DNA from: Kushneria konosiri
GTDB taxonomy: Bacteria > Pseudomonadota > Gammaproteobacteria > Pseudomonadales > Halomonadaceae
Direction: 5' to 3'
Assembly (NCBI RefSeq): GCF_002155145.1
Contig: NZ_CP021323.1
Location: 3,100,001-3,164,000 of the forward strand
Length of the DNA stretch: 64,000 nucleotides
Both the position numbers and the translations under genes were made by a program. Each line of letters opens with the position of its first letter. Position 1 is the first letter of the stretch. Of the stretch, positions 1-9,500 are shown in pieces. Under the pieces are notes generated by a model that saw only the letters and a program-made list of their open reading frames with translations, searched no databases and had not been told where the DNA came from.

Positions 1-1089
1 GAGGACGAGCGGCGTCTCGGCGTATTGCCTCCCGATCGGGAGCCGCGTGCCACGGCGCATATCGATGACATCATTGTCATGATCGAGACATTGATAGGGC
101 GTGGCTATGCCTATCAGGCAGACAACGGCGATGTGTTCTACCGTGTGCGTCATTTTGAGCGCTATGGAGCACTCAACAATCGCAATCCGGATGACATGCG
201 CTCTGGTGCAAGGGTGGATATCGACCAGGCCAAGGAAGACCCGCTGGATTTCGTGCTCTGGAAAAGCGCGACACCCGGTGAGGCGAGCTGGCCCTCTCCC
301 TGGGGAGAGGGCAGGCCGGGATGGCATATTGAATGCTCGGCCATGTCGACCTGCTGTCTGGGCAATACCTTCGATATTCATGGAGGCGGACCGGATCTTG
401 CCTTTCCTCACCATGAAAACGAGATCGCGCAAAGCGAGGCAGCGACCGGGCAGAAGTATGTCAACACCTGGATGCACGCCGGAGCGCTCAGGGTCGATAA
501 TGAAAAAATGTCCAAATCGCTGGGTAACTTCTTCACCGTACGCGATGTATTAAAGGAGCATGACCCGGAGGTCGTTCGTTACCTGCTGGTGGCCAGTCAT
601 TATCGCAGTGCGATCAACTACGCGCCTGATACGCTCAAGGATGCCAGACGTTCACTCGAGCGATTTTACAATGCGCTGGATGGTGTAGAGGCTGTCGAGG
701 GGGGTGTCGGCGATGATTATGCGACGCGCTTCACCCGGGCCATGGACGATGACTTCAACACGCCTGAAGCGCTGGCCGTCATGTTCGAACTGGTGCGCGA
801 CATCAACCGCCACCGTGATGATGCCGTACGGGCCGGCGCCCTGGCGCATGAATTGATTCGTCTGGGCAACCTGCTGGGCCTTCTTGAACGCTCTCCGAGT
901 GATTTCCTGCAAGGCGCGCAGCCCGGTCTCGACGACGAGGAGATCATGCGTCAGATCGAGGCAAGAAATGCGGCGCGTCTCAATCGTGATTTTGCTGAAG
1001 CTGATCGCATTCGTGATGCGCTTGCCGAGCAGGGCATTATCCTGAAGGATAGCCGGGAAGGGACGACCTGGGTTAGCGAAAGCCGCTGA
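1..1089 (+). CDS. cysS: Cysteinyl-tRNA synthetase, 3' part
   Basis: Class I aminoacyl-tRNA synthetase that charges tRNA-Cys in the cytoplasm. The reading frame is open from base 1, so the gene begins outside the window; the N-terminal HIGH signature is missing for that reason. Visible motifs are the zinc/cysteine-site segments WHIECSAM and FPHHENE, the KMSKS loop (bases 505-519, followed by LGNFF), and a helical anticodon-binding C-terminal domain ending in TTWVSESR. The gene ends just before a bidirectional terminator and converges with folD. In Pseudomonas the same pair lies next to tRNAs and tig, so this is conserved synteny. Nothing abnormal is seen in the part present. Confidence 0.97.
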   Translation, partial: EDERRLGVLPPDREPRATAHIDDIIVMIETLIGRGYAYQADNGDVFYRVRHFERYGALNNRNPDDMRSGARVDIDQAKEDPLDFVLWKSATPGEASWPSPWGEGRPGWHIECSAMSTCCLGNTFDIHGGGPDLAFPHHENEIAQSEAATGQKYVNTWMHAGALRVDNEKMSKSLGNFFTVRDVLKEHDPEVVRYLLVASHYRSAINYAPDTLKDARRSLERFYNALDGVEAVEGGVGDDYATRFTRAMDDDFNTPEALAVMFELVRDINRHRDDAVRAGALAHELIRLGNLLGLLERSPSDFLQGAQPGLDDEEIMRQIEARNAARLNRDFAEADRIRDALAEQGIILKDSREGTTWVSESR

Positions 1090-1121
1090 CATACGTGTCA
1101 GTCAGGCTTTGTGCTGCACAC

Positions 1122-1154
1122 AAAAAAGGCCCCGCCAATGGCGGGGCCTTTTTT
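1122..1154. terminator. Bidirectional rho-independent terminator between cysS and folD
   Basis: A perfect 9-bp GC-rich stem (GGCCCCGCC / GGCGGGGCC) with a 3-base loop is flanked by six A on the left and a T run on the right, so it can end transcription from cysS (+) and folD (-). Confidence 0.92.
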
Positions 1155-1179
1155 ATTCTACACTCAGGGCAAGATAATA

Positions 1180-2037
1180 TCAGCCATGCTCATGAAGCTC
1201 GGCCGCTGTAAGCGTATTTTCCAGCAACGATGCCACGGTCATTGGGCCAACGCCGCCCGGTACCGGTGTGATGTGAGAGGCGCGCTCCCGGGCGCCCTCG
1301 AACTCGACATCGCCCACCAGCTTGCCTTCGGCTGTGCGGTTGATGCCGACATCAATCACGATAGCGCCCGGGCGAATCCATTCACTCTTGACCAGATTCG
1401 GGTTACCCACGGCCACGATCAGCAGTTCAGCACTTTCAACATGCTGCTGGAGATCGCGCGTAAACCTGTGGCATACCGTGATGGTGCACCCTGCCAGCAG
1501 TAACTCGAGGGCCATCGGGCGGCCGACGATATTGGAGGCGCCCACAATAGTGGCGGTCATGCCTCGGACATCAAGCTGGTGCTCGTTGAGCAGTGTCATG
1601 ACGCCCATGGGCGTGCAGGGGCGCAGTGTTGGCATGCGCTGTGCCAGACGGCCAAGGTTATAGGGATGAAAACCATCGATGTCCTTGTGCGGATGAATGC
1701 GCTCAAGCAGGGGGCGAGCATCAAGATGGCCGGGCAGTGGCAGCTGCAACAGGATGCCATCGACGCTGGTATCAGCATTGAGCTGGTCTATCAGCGCTTC
1801 CAGTGCGTGCTGGGAAGTATCTGCCGGCAGCTTGTGCTGAAAGGAAAGAATGCCGGCCTGTTCACAGGCGCGATGCTTGTTGCGTACATAGACCTCCGAT
1901 GCAGCATCATCGCCTACCAGTACCACAGCCAGGCCAGGCACTCTCTTGCCCTCTCGGCGACGTTGGGCTACCTGCTGGGTAACTCTTTCACGCACCTTTT
2001 GTGCTGTGGCCTTGCCGTCTATCAACTGTGCACTCAT
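1180..2037 (-). CDS. folD: Bifunctional methylenetetrahydrofolate dehydrogenase / methenyltetrahydrofolate cyclohydrolase
   Basis: Cytoplasmic one-carbon enzyme that interconverts 5,10-methylene-THF, 5,10-methenyl-THF and 10-formyl-THF using NADP. The 285-residue length is normal for bacterial FolD. Seen motifs: the substrate-site segment [15 protein letters not shown] with Tyr50 and catalytic Lys54, [19 protein letters not shown], the Rossmann segment [15 protein letters not shown], and the C-terminal [16 protein letters not shown]. It starts at ATG 2037 and converges with cysS; the two share the terminator between them. Upstream lies the tRNA promoter region on the opposite strand. No unusual feature. 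Confidence 0.97.
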   Translation of the reverse strand: MSAQLIDGKATAQKVRERVTQQVAQRRREGKRVPGLAVVLVGDDAASEVYVRNKHRACEQAGILSFQHKLPADTSQHALEALIDQLNADTSVDGILLQLPLPGHLDARPLLERIHPHKDIDGFHPYNLGRLAQRMPTLRPCTPMGVMTLLNEHQLDVRGMTATIVGASNIVGRPMALELLLAGCTITVCHRFTRDLQQHVESAELLIVAVGNPNLVKSEWIRPGAIVIDVGINRTAEGKLVGDVEFEGARERASHITPVPGGVGPMTVASLLENTLTAAELHEHG

Positions 2038-2173
2038 CTATATTCTGTCCTAGTGACGATTCAAGTGAGCCTTGCTCATAAGTGCTGCAATTGTCGCATC
2101 CCGCCGGGTGCAGTCAATGAATGTTCTTTCGGTAGTAGAGGAAAGGCGCGAAAGCGCACATGACAAGTTATGC

Positions 2174-2201
2174 TTGACCCCGATCTGTTATCAGGTAAAA
2201 T
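2174..2201 (+). promoter_or_regulatory. Sigma-70 promoter of the tRNA-Pro-Arg-His cluster
   Basis: TTGACC (2174-2179) and TAAAAT (2196-2201) are separated by 16 bases. A GC-rich discriminator follows, as is typical of stable-RNA promoters under stringent control. The first tRNA begins 43 bases further on. Confidence 0.7.
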
Positions 2202-2244
2202 GCGCCTCGCATTGGCAGCGGCCTCGGCAGAGGTGCTGGCGTAT

Positions 2245-2321
2245 CGGGGTATAGCGCAGTCTGGTAGCGCGCCTGCTTTGGGAGCAGGATGTCGGGGGTT
2301 CAAATCCCTCTACCCCGACCA
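2245..2321 (+). tRNA. tRNA-Pro (anticodon TGG)
   Basis: A 77-nt cloverleaf: acceptor CGGGGTA pairs with TACCCCG, anticodon stem CCTGC/GCAGG with loop TTTGGGA, T loop TTCAAAT, encoded CCA end. First of three tRNAs in a probable single transcript. Confidence 0.97.
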
Positions 2322-2386
2322 ACCTTTTGATTTTGATAAAGAATTTAAAATCAAAGGTTGACAGCAAGAGCCACGGTCAATAGAAT

Positions 2387-2463
2387 GCGCCCATAGCTCA
2401 ACCGGATAGAGCAACGGCCTTCTAAGCCGTAGGTTGCAGGTTCGAGTCCTGCTGGGCGTGCCA
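2387..2463 (+). tRNA. tRNA-Arg (anticodon TCT)
   Basis: A 77-nt cloverleaf: acceptor GCGCCCA/TGGGCGT, anticodon stem ACGGC/GCCGT with loop CTTCTAA, T loop TTCGAGT, encoded CCA end. It reads AGA codons. Confidence 0.97.
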
Positions 2464-2503
2464 ATAAAGCAAGTTTGGTGGACGTTGCCAGCAAGAAAGT
2501 AAT

Positions 2504-2579
2504 GGTGGGTGTAGCTCAGTGGTAGAGCCCCGGATTGTGGCTCCGGTGGTCGTGGGTTCGATCCCCATCATCCACCCCA
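2504..2579 (+). tRNA. tRNA-His (anticodon GTG)
   Basis: A 76-nt cloverleaf that includes the additional 5' G (G-1) typical of tRNA-His, an anticodon stem CCGGA/TCCGG with loop TTGTGGC, T loop TTCGATC, and an encoded CCA end. Last tRNA before the terminator. Confidence 0.96.
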
Positions 2580-2617
2580 TTATTTTTAGGCGCTGATGAA
2601 TGTCGGCGTTTGTGTCG

Positions 2618-2648
2618 AAAAGGGCGGCCCTGTTGGGTCGCCCTTTTT
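2618..2648 (+). terminator. Terminator after the tRNA cluster
   Basis: Stem AAAAGGGCG / CGCCCTTTTT with further imperfect pairing inside, followed by the T run. It ends the tRNA transcript before tig. Confidence 0.8.
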
Positions 2649-2856
2649 GCTTTGCATGCCATCCGTTGGTGGCTTGTTCGGGAAGAGCGGTTTGCTGACA
2701 TCCAGTAAGCAAAGAAATTCCACTTTTCCCCTTGAAATCGTATTAATCGGTGCCAATTAAGGCTTCGAGCTTGCCAGTATCTGATGGGGTTCTTAAAATC
2801 TGCGCCCTTGAGTTTTTTATTTCGAACACGCCACCTGAGTGGGTAGAGGATCATTC

Positions 2857-4203
2857 ATGCAAGTTTCAGTCGAAACGACTTCACCGATCGAGCGTCGCGT
2901 AACCGTCCAGGTCCCGGCTCAAGAAGTGGACAAAAATGTCGATGAGCGACTCAAGGATACTGCTCGTCGTGTACGCTTGGATGGTTTCCGTTCAGGACGC
3001 GTTCCGATGAGCGTTGTTCGCCAGCGTTTTGGTCGTGATGTACGCAACGAAGTCGTTGATGAAGTGATGCGTCAGCATTATGTACGCGCCATCACCGAAA
3101 ATGAGCTTAATCCAGCGGGCTATCCCTCACTGGAAGCAACTGTTAATGAAGCTGGCAAGGATCTCGAATTCGTCGCGACTCTGGAAGTTTATCCTTCCAT
3201 CGAGTTGACGCTGCCTGAAGACGAGCAGATCGAGCGTCCTCAAGCCGAAATCAGCGATGCCGATATCGACGAAATGATCGATACGCTTCGCAAGCAGAAT
3301 GCACAGTGGAACGATGTTGAGCGTGCTGCTGCCGATGGCGATCAAATCACCATTGATTTCGAGGGTTTCCTTGGTGATGAGCCCTTCGAGGGCGGTAGTG
3401 CCGAAGGTCATCAGCTGGTACTGGGTTCCAACAGCTTTATTCCCGGTTTTGAAGATCAGCTGGTCGGTGTCCAGGCAGGTGAGGAACGTGAAGTCACGGT
3501 CACCTTCCCTGAAGATTATCAGGCCGAGCATCTGGCCGGTCAGGAAGCACGCTTCAAGACCACTACACACAAGGTCCAGGCGCAGGAATTGCCTGAAGTT
3601 GACGCCGAGTTCATGTCCCGTTTCGGTGTTGAAGACGGCGACAATGACAGTTTCCGCAAGGAAGTGCGTAACAACATGCAGCGCGAACTGGATAACGCCA
3701 TCGACAATCGTGTGCGCCAGCAGCTGATCGATGCGCTGAAAGCTCGTAACGAAGTATCTGTACCGAGCTCTCTGATTTCTCAGGAAGTCGAAGGGCTCAA
3801 GCGTCAGGCCGCACAGCAGTTCGGTCTGGGCGACGATTTCGATGTGTCTCAGCTGCCCGACGAGCTGTTTGCCGAACAGGCGCGCGGCCGTGTTGAAGTT
3901 GGCCTGCTTCTGGCAGAAGTGGTCAGCCATTTCGAACTGGACGCTGACGACGATGAAATTCGTGCCTTCATCGAAGAGCAGGCGGGTCAGTTTGAACAGC
4001 CCGAACAGGTTGTCGAGCAATATATGGGCAACGAGCAGATGAAAAACCAGGTGAAATCTGCTGTGCTTGAACGCAAGGCGATCGATAGGCTGCTGGATAA
4101 GGCCAGCGTCGTCGAAACGCCCATGAGCTATCAGGAAGCCCTTCAGGCCGCGCAGCAGCAAAATGCTGACGAAGCTGAAGAAACCGAAGAGCAGGCCGGC
4201 TGA
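2857..4203 (+). CDS. tig: Trigger factor, ribosome-associated chaperone and peptidyl-prolyl isomerase
   Basis: Binds the ribosome exit tunnel and shields nascent chains. ATG 2857 is chosen because it follows GTAGAGGA (2843-2850) at normal spacing and gives the canonical N-terminus MQVSVETT; a GTG at 2839 is in frame but has no ribosome site. The product is 448 residues. The ribosome-docking signature GFRSGRVP is at residues 43-50, an FKBP-type isomerase domain lies roughly at residues 155-245 (GDQITIDFEG, GSNSFIPGFEDQLVG), and the helical arm domain ends in an acidic, glutamine-rich tail. It heads the tig-clpP-clpX-lon block. Confidence 0.97.
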   Translation: MQVSVETTSPIERRVTVQVPAQEVDKNVDERLKDTARRVRLDGFRSGRVPMSVVRQRFGRDVRNEVVDEVMRQHYVRAITENELNPAGYPSLEATVNEAGKDLEFVATLEVYPSIELTLPEDEQIERPQAEISDADIDEMIDTLRKQNAQWNDVERAAADGDQITIDFEGFLGDEPFEGGSAEGHQLVLGSNSFIPGFEDQLVGVQAGEEREVTVTFPEDYQAEHLAGQEARFKTTTHKVQAQELPEVDAEFMSRFGVEDGDNDSFRKEVRNNMQRELDNAIDNRVRQQLIDALKARNEVSVPSSLISQEVEGLKRQAAQQFGLGDDFDVSQLPDELFAEQARGRVEVGLLLAEVVSHFELDADDDEIRAFIEEQAGQFEQPEQVVEQYMGNEQMKNQVKSAVLERKAIDRLLDKASVVETPMSYQEALQAAQQQNADEAEETEEQAG

Positions 4204-4242
4204 TATCCGGCGTCACAGCCATGTCCAGGCTGGCAGTCGGGG

Positions 4243-4258
4243 CCCGGCGAAAGCCGGG
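4243..4258 (+). other. Intergenic hairpin between tig and clpP
   Basis: CCCGGC GAAA GCCGGG forms a 6-bp stem with a GNRA tetraloop. There is no T run, so it looks more like a processing or mRNA-stabilising hairpin, or weak attenuator, than a full terminator. Confidence 0.45.
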
Positions 4259-4294
4259 TTCTATCATTGGCCCACATCACTGTAAGGTTGCTAC

Positions 4295-4915
4295 ATGAGA
4301 AGCGAGTCTGATATTACCAATGCTGGTGGGCTGGTCCCCATGGTGGTGGAGCAGAACGCACGTGGCGAGCGGGCCTACGACATTTACTCTCGTCTGCTCA
4401 AGGAACGCGTCATTTTTCTTGTTGGCCCGGTCGAAGACTACAGTGCCAATCTGATCGTGGCGCAGCTGCTCTTTCTGGAGTCAGAGAATCCTGACAAGGA
4501 TATCCATCTCTATATCAACTCTCCGGGCGGTTCAGTGACTGCCGGCATGTCGATCTACGACACCATGCAGTTTATCAAGCCCAATGTTTCAACGGTGTGT
4601 ATCGGTCAGGCTGCCAGCATGGGGGCATTGCTGCTGGCAGGTGGCGCAGAAGGCAAGCGTTACTGCCTTCCTCATTCGCGCATGATGATTCACCAGCCGC
4701 TGGGTGGTTTCCAGGGACAGGCCAGCGACATCGAAATTCACACGCGTGAAATCCTGACGATTCGACAGCGTCTTAATGAAATTCTGGCGCATCACACCGG
4801 GCAGGATATCGAAAAAATTGCGCGTGATACCGATCGTGACAACTTCATGAACGATGAACAGGCTGTCGAGTACGGTCTGATCGATGCAACGCTGGCGCAT
4901 CGCCCGGTATCCTGA
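4295..4915 (+). CDS. clpP: ATP-dependent Clp protease proteolytic subunit
   Basis: Serine peptidase that forms the tetradecameric barrel and degrades substrates fed by ClpX or ClpA. The 206 residues include the catalytic triad Ser108 (GQAASMGA), His133 (MIHQPLGG) and Asp182 (DTDRDNFM), each in the family context. The N-terminal stretch before LVPMVVEQ resembles the short self-processed propeptide of other ClpPs. It lies 91 bases after tig and 66 bases before clpX, consistent with joint transcription. The start ATG 4295 follows TAAGG. Confidence 0.97.
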   Translation: MRSESDITNAGGLVPMVVEQNARGERAYDIYSRLLKERVIFLVGPVEDYSANLIVAQLLFLESENPDKDIHLYINSPGGSVTAGMSIYDTMQFIKPNVSTVCIGQAASMGALLLAGGAEGKRYCLPHSRMMIHQPLGGFQGQASDIEIHTREILTIRQRLNEILAHHTGQDIEKIARDTDRDNFMNDEQAVEYGLIDATLAHRPVS

Positions 4916-4981
4916 TAGCGTTGATTCAGAGTTTGACCATGATGGCGTGCCAGTGCGCCGCCATCTTCAAGAGGTACGCGA

Positions 4982-6271
4982 ATGGCTGACGGCAAAGGCA
5001 AGGACGAAGGCGGAAAGCTGCTTTATTGCTCATTTTGTGGCAAAAACCAGAATGAAGTACGCAAGCTTATCGCTGGACCCTCTGTTTACATCTGCGATGA
5101 ATGTGTTGATTTATGCAACGACATCATTCGCGAAGAGGTCGTGGAGTCCGAAGCGTCTTCCGACGACGAGCGTCTTCCTGCTCCACGGGAAATTCGCAAC
5201 ACGCTTGATGATTATGTCATCGGTCAGGACCGCGCCAAGATGGTGCTTTCCGTTGCCGTTTACAATCACTACAAGCGGCTAAAGGTAGGTCAGCAAAAGG
5301 GTGACGATCGAGTTGAGCTTGGCAAGAGCAATATTCTGCTGATCGGTCCTACTGGCAGTGGCAAAACGCTGCTGGCAGAGACCATGGCTCGCCTTCTCAA
5401 TGTACCCTTTACCATTGCTGACGCCACGACGCTGACAGAAGCGGGCTATGTTGGTGAAGATGTTGAAAACATCATTCAAAAGCTTCTGCAAAAATGCGAT
5501 TACGACGTAGAGAAGGCCCAGCGTGGTATTGTCTATATCGATGAAATCGACAAGATTTCTCGTAAATCGGACAACCCCTCCATTACACGTGATGTCTCGG
5601 GGGAAGGCGTTCAGCAGGCGCTTCTCAAGTTGATTGAGGGTACTACGGCTTCTGTTCCTCCACAGGGTGGACGCAAGCATCCTCAGCAGGAGTTCCTCCA
5701 GGTCGATACCGGCAATATTCTGTTTATTGTTGGTGGTGCCTTCGCCGGGCTGGACAAGGTCATTAGTGATCGTGCCGAGCGTGGCGGTATCGGCTTCAAC
5801 GCCGTCGTCAAGAGCAAGGATACCAACAAGGGTGTTGGCGATATTCTTGCAAGCGTCGAGCCCGAGGATCTGGTCAAGTACGGCCTCATCCCCGAGTTTG
5901 TCGGCCGTCTGCCGGTCATTGCCACGCTCAATGAGCTCGATGAGCAGGCACTGATCCAGATTTTGACCGAGCCCAAGAACTCTCTGATACGCCAGTACGT
6001 TCGTCTGTTTGAAATGGAAGGCGTCGAACTGGATTTTCGTGAGGATGCGCTCAAGGCGGTTGCCAACAAGGCCATGGTAAGACGTGCGGGGGCGCGTGGA
6101 CTTCGTTCGATACTGGAATCCGTCCTGCTGGATACCATGTATGAAATCCCCTCCGCCGAGAATGTTGTCAAGGTGGTCATCGATGAGACCGTCATCAACG
6201 GTGACAGCAAGCCGTTGTTGATCTATGCCAACCAGCAGGAAAGCAAGCTGGTCGTTGGCGACGATCGATAG
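4982..6271 (+). CDS. clpX: Clp protease ATP-binding subunit ClpX
   Basis: AAA+ unfoldase that recognises tagged substrates and threads them into ClpP. The 429-residue product has the N-terminal zinc-binding domain (Cys16, Cys19, Cys38, Cys41), Walker A GPTGSGKT (122-129), pore loop GYVG (155-158), Walker B VYIDEID (184-190), the substrate-gripping RKH loop (231-233) and the ClpP-docking IGF loop (270-272). All key residues are intact. It is 66 bases after clpP and is followed by a G/C hairpin before lon. Confidence 0.97.
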   Translation: MADGKGKDEGGKLLYCSFCGKNQNEVRKLIAGPSVYICDECVDLCNDIIREEVVESEASSDDERLPAPREIRNTLDDYVIGQDRAKMVLSVAVYNHYKRLKVGQQKGDDRVELGKSNILLIGPTGSGKTLLAETMARLLNVPFTIADATTLTEAGYVGEDVENIIQKLLQKCDYDVEKAQRGIVYIDEIDKISRKSDNPSITRDVSGEGVQQALLKLIEGTTASVPPQGGRKHPQQEFLQVDTGNILFIVGGAFAGLDKVISDRAERGGIGFNAVVKSKDTNKGVGDILASVEPEDLVKYGLIPEFVGRLPVIATLNELDEQALIQILTEPKNSLIRQYVRLFEMEGVELDFREDALKAVANKAMVRRAGARGLRSILESVLLDTMYEIPSAENVVKVVIDETVINGDSKPLLIYANQQESKLVVGDDR

Positions 6272-6292
6272 TCAGCAAGATGATGCTTGATC

Positions 6293-6313
6293 GGGGGGCC
6301 ATCATGGCCCCCC
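6293..6313 (+). terminator. Hairpin after clpX, possible weak terminator
   Basis: A perfect 8-bp stem GGGGGGCC / GGCCCCCC with loop ATCAT. No T run follows, so it may only partly end transcription or may be rho-assisted. Confidence 0.5.
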
Positions 6314-6342
6314 AGTCATATCAGACTCCTGCCCGGTAAACG

Positions 6343-6370
6343 GTTGTAATTCCTGCCGTCATCCCCATAT
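6343..6370 (+). promoter_or_regulatory. Heat-shock (sigma-32-type) promoter upstream of lon
   Basis: CCCCATAT (6363-6370) matches the sigma-32 -10 consensus CCCCATNT at every position. GTTGTAA (6343-6349), 13 bases upstream, matches five of seven bases of the -35 CTTGAAA. The element is 56 bases before the lon ATG. Heat-shock control of lon is known in other proteobacteria. Confidence 0.65.
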
Positions 6371-6426
6371 TGATCCCATCAAAGTCGCTTCGTGCGGCCC
6401 ACACACAAGATTCGAGGTTGTCTGCG

Positions 6427-8841
6427 ATGGAGCGTAACCCCGCACAGACGTTAAACATACCCCTGTTGCCGCTGCGAGACGTTGTCGTCTATCCGCAGAT
6501 GGTCATACCGCTGTTCGTGGGTCGCGAGAAATCGATCCGTGCCCTCGAAGCTGCGATGGAGTCGGACAAACAGGTACTGCTGGTCGCTCAGCGTGATGCC
6601 GGACAGGATAATCCTGAAGTGGAAGACCTGTTCGACATCGGCACCATCGCCAGCATCATGCAGCTGCTCCGCCTGCCGGACGGGACCGTCAAGGTGCTTA
6701 TTGAGGGCAGTTCTCGAGCTGACATTGCTGAAGTTGATGACAGTGAAGACGAGAGCGGCTATCCGGTGGCCAGCGTTACCCTGAGGGAAAGCGAACCCCT
6801 CAACGAGCGCGAGCAGGAGTCCCTGGTGCGCGTACTGCTCGATCAGTTCGAGCAGTACGTCAAGCTGTCACGCAAGGTGCCCAACGAAGTGCTGAGCTCG
6901 CTTCAGGGGATCGAGGATGCCAGCCGTCTGGTTGATACCATCAGTGCCCATCTGTCGCTCGAGATCGGAGACAAGCAGTCTCTGCTCGAGATGGACAAGG
7001 TGCGTGATCGCGTCGAGCACCTGATGACGCTGATCGAGTCCGAAATTGATCTGTTGCAGGTAGAAAAGCGCATTCGCTCGCGGGTCAAGGAGCAGATGGA
7101 GAAGTCCCAGCGCGAGTATTATCTCAACGAACAGATGAAAGCCATCCAGAAGGAAATGGGTGAGCTTGAAAATACGCCCAACGAGGCGGATCAGTACGAA
7201 CAAAAGATCGCCGAGTCCGGCATGTCGGCCGAAGCCGAGGAAAAGGCTCGTCAGGAGCTCAACAAGCTCAAGATGATGGCACCAGCTTCTGCCGAAGCAA
7301 CGGTCGTGCGCTCCTATCTCGACTGGATCCTGGCAGTCCCCTGGAAAAAGCGCACACGCGTGCGTCATGACATCAGTCACGCCGAACAGGTGCTGGAAGA
7401 AGACCACTACGGCCTTGAAGAGGTCAAGGAGCGCATCCTTGACTATCTTGCCGTACAAAAGCGGGTGCGCAAGCTCAAGGGGCCTGTGCTGTGTCTTGTA
7501 GGGCCTCCTGGAGTGGGCAAGACCTCGCTGGGGCAGTCCATCGCGCGGGCGACCAATCGTAAATACACACGACTGGCGCTGGGCGGTGTGCGTGACGAAT
7601 CGGAAATTCGTGGCCATCGTCGGACCTATATCGGCTCCATGCCCGGAAAGGTATTACAGCGCATGAGCAAGACAGGCGTGCGTAATCCGCTCTTTTTGCT
7701 CGATGAAATCGACAAGGTGGGCATGGATCACCGAGGTGATCCTTCTTCGGCGCTGCTTGAAGTGCTGGACCCGGAACAGAATGACAAGTTCAGCGACCAT
7801 TACCTGGAGCTGGATTATGATCTCTCGGATGTCATGTTCATCTGTACCGCGAACTCGATGAACATTCCCGGTCCGCTGCTGGACCGCATGGAAGTCATTC
7901 GGATTCCGGGTTACACCGAAGATGAAAAGCTTGGCATCGCTCGGCGCTATCTGGCGCCCAAACAGCTCAAGGCCAACGGTCTGAAGAAAAACGAGCTGGT
8001 ACTGACCGACGAGGCATTGCTTGAGCTGATTCGCTATTACACCCGCGAAGCCGGTGTGCGTGAGCTTGAAAGGCAGATTGCAAAGGTGGCACGCAAGGTG
8101 CTGCGTGAGCGTATCGGCAATGAAGTAGCTCAGGTTGATAGCCCAACGCAGCATCTGGAAGCGTCCGATATTGAGCGCTATGCTGGAGTCAGGCGTTTCA
8201 GCTATGGCTTGGCTGATCAGGCGCATCAGGTTGGTCGCGTAACCGGGCTGGCATGGACTTCAGTAGGCGGTGAAATACTTAATATCGAGTCGGTGGTCAC
8301 GCCAGGCAAGGGGCGTGTTAACAAGACCGGTTCTCTTGGCGATGTCATGAAGGAGTCGGTCAGCGCTGCACACACTGTGGTACGCTCGCGCGCCGCTGCA
8401 CTTGGTATTGATCCTGAGCGGTTCGAGAAGGAAGATCTTCATATTCACGTACCCGAGGGGGCAACGCCCAAGGATGGACCAAGTGCTGGTGTCGCCATGG
8501 TCACAGCCATGGTGTCGGCCTATACCAACCGTGCGGTCCGTGCTGATGTGGCCATGACCGGTGAGGTCAATCTCCGTGGTGAAGTCATGCCAATCGGAGG
8601 TCTCAAGGAGAAATTGCTGGCTGCCCGGCGCGGTGGTATAAAGATTGCACTAATACCTGAAGAAAATCGCCGTGATCTCAAGGAAGTTCCTGATACCATC
8701 AAGGACGCTCTTGATATCAGGCCCATGCGCTGGATCGATGAAGTTCTTGATGTTGCTCTGGTGCAAAAGGGTGATGACGATTTCGAGGATGCGCGGGTAG
8801 AAGAAAAAAATACTTCTCAAGCGTCTGTAAATACTCATTAG
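6427..8841 (+). CDS. lon: ATP-dependent Lon protease
   Basis: Homohexameric AAA+ serine protease that degrades misfolded and regulatory proteins. ATG 6427 is preferred over an in-frame TTG at 6370: it follows GAGG (6414-6417), gives the usual N-terminus ahead of IPLLPLRDVVVYP, and leaves the sigma-32-type promoter in non-coding DNA. The product has 804 residues: an N-terminal LON substrate domain (about 1-205), coiled-coil region, Walker A GPPGVGKT (359-366), Walker B FLLDEIDK, and a protease domain with catalytic Ser686 (PKDGPSAGVAM) and Lys729 (LKEKLLAA). The C-terminal tail is short and acidic. It precedes hupB as in pseudomonads. Confidence 0.97.
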   Translation: MERNPAQTLNIPLLPLRDVVVYPQMVIPLFVGREKSIRALEAAMESDKQVLLVAQRDAGQDNPEVEDLFDIGTIASIMQLLRLPDGTVKVLIEGSSRADIAEVDDSEDESGYPVASVTLRESEPLNEREQESLVRVLLDQFEQYVKLSRKVPNEVLSSLQGIEDASRLVDTISAHLSLEIGDKQSLLEMDKVRDRVEHLMTLIESEIDLLQVEKRIRSRVKEQMEKSQREYYLNEQMKAIQKEMGELENTPNEADQYEQKIAESGMSAEAEEKARQELNKLKMMAPASAEATVVRSYLDWILAVPWKKRTRVRHDISHAEQVLEEDHYGLEEVKERILDYLAVQKRVRKLKGPVLCLVGPPGVGKTSLGQSIARATNRKYTRLALGGVRDESEIRGHRRTYIGSMPGKVLQRMSKTGVRNPLFLLDEIDKVGMDHRGDPSSALLEVLDPEQNDKFSDHYLELDYDLSDVMFICTANSMNIPGPLLDRMEVIRIPGYTEDEKLGIARRYLAPKQLKANGLKKNELVLTDEALLELIRYYTREAGVRELERQIAKVARKVLRERIGNEVAQVDSPTQHLEASDIERYAGVRRFSYGLADQAHQVGRVTGLAWTSVGGEILNIESVVTPGKGRVNKTGSLGDVMKESVSAAHTVVRSRAAALGIDPERFEKEDLHIHVPEGATPKDGPSAGVAMVTAMVSAYTNRAVRADVAMTGEVNLRGEVMPIGGLKEKLLAARRGGIKIALIPEENRRDLKEVPDTIKDALDIRPMRWIDEVLDVALVQKGDDDFEDARVEEKNTSQASVNTH

Positions 8842-8855
8842 GGTTATTTTTGATT

Positions 8856-8902
8856 AATGTTGGCTAACAAAGCCTGAAATGACGGGCTTTGTTGCCAACA
8901 TT
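8856..8902. repeat. Long inverted repeat between lon and hupB
   Basis: Arms AATGTTGGC-(TA)-AACAAAGCC and GGCTTTGTT-GCCAACATT pair over about 18 bp with one 2-base bulge and a loop of about 10 bases. It ends directly before the hupB promoter and has no T run. It may serve as a rho-assisted terminator or processing site for lon mRNA. Confidence 0.65.
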
Positions 8903-8904
8903 GC

Positions 8905-8933
8905 TTGACGGTATTTATGGTCGTTGATATAAA
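8905..8933 (+). promoter_or_regulatory. Sigma-70 promoter of hupB
   Basis: TTGACG (8905-8910) and TATAAA (8928-8933) have the optimal 17-base spacer, 81 bases before the hupB start. This near-consensus promoter fits an abundant nucleoid protein. Confidence 0.8.
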
Positions 8934-9014
8934 ATGCGGCTCGTTATGATTGCGTATGCAGTTCGATTGCCGCGCTTAATCCTAGCAACGATTGTTATAG
9001 TCAAGGGGTGAAGA

Positions 9015-9287
9015 GTGAATAAATCCGAGCTGATTGAGGCTATTGCTGCTTCTGCAGATATTCCCAAGGCAGCGGCCGGTCGGGCTCTCGATGCCATGAT
9101 CGATTCCGTTACCGATAGCCTTAAGCAGGGTGATTCCGTAGCACTGGTAGGTTTCGGAACATTCAGCATCAAGGAGCGGGCTGCACGCACTGGTCGTAAC
9201 CCGCAGACTGGCAAGACCATCGAAATCAGCGCTGCCAACGTGCCCAGCTTCAAGGCCGGCAAGGCGCTGAAGGACGCTGTCAACTGA
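9015..9287 (+). CDS. hupB: DNA-binding protein HU, beta-type subunit
   Basis: A 90-residue histone-like protein that bends and compacts DNA in the nucleoid. [11 protein letters not shown] at the N-terminus, the [21 protein letters not shown] beta-arm region with the intercalating proline, and the C-terminal [12 protein letters not shown] are classical HU signatures; the dimerisation helices are complete. It is separated from lon by its own promoter and ends at a strong terminator, so it is a single-gene unit. The HU-beta assignment rests on its position after lon. Confidence 0.97.
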   Translation: MNKSELIEAIAASADIPKAAAGRALDAMIDSVTDSLKQGDSVALVGFGTFSIKERAARTGRNPQTGKTIEISAANVPSFKAGKALKDAVN

Positions 9288-9344
9288 TAGCGGTGTTATC
9301 TGCAAAGGAAAGCGCGTTTCTGGAAGCTTTCCCTGTATGAAATA

Positions 9345-9374
9345 AACGCATCGTGAAAACGATGCGTTTTTTTA
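9345..9374 (+). terminator. hupB terminator
   Basis: Stem AACGCATCG / CGATGCGTT with loop TGAAAA and a run of seven T. Confidence 0.92.
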
Positions 9375-9500
9375 TGCGCTGGCGCCGGCTTGTGACACCT
9401 TCAGTCAGATACTGGCTTATGGCATGTCGGTTTGTGTCATGTGTCGTTATAATCCTTCGCCAAACCTATCCATCATCCATCAATTTCAAGGGCCTGCTGC

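Noticed and set aside
2731-2760. Sigma-32-like promoter upstream of tig (CTTGAAA then CCAATTAA)
   Set aside because: The -35 fits, but the -10 matches CCCCATNT poorly, unlike the element before lon.
3127-4161. A 344-codon open frame antisense to tig
   Set aside because: It lies wholly inside tig, has no ribosome site or recognisable domain, and reads as the mirror of trigger-factor codon bias.
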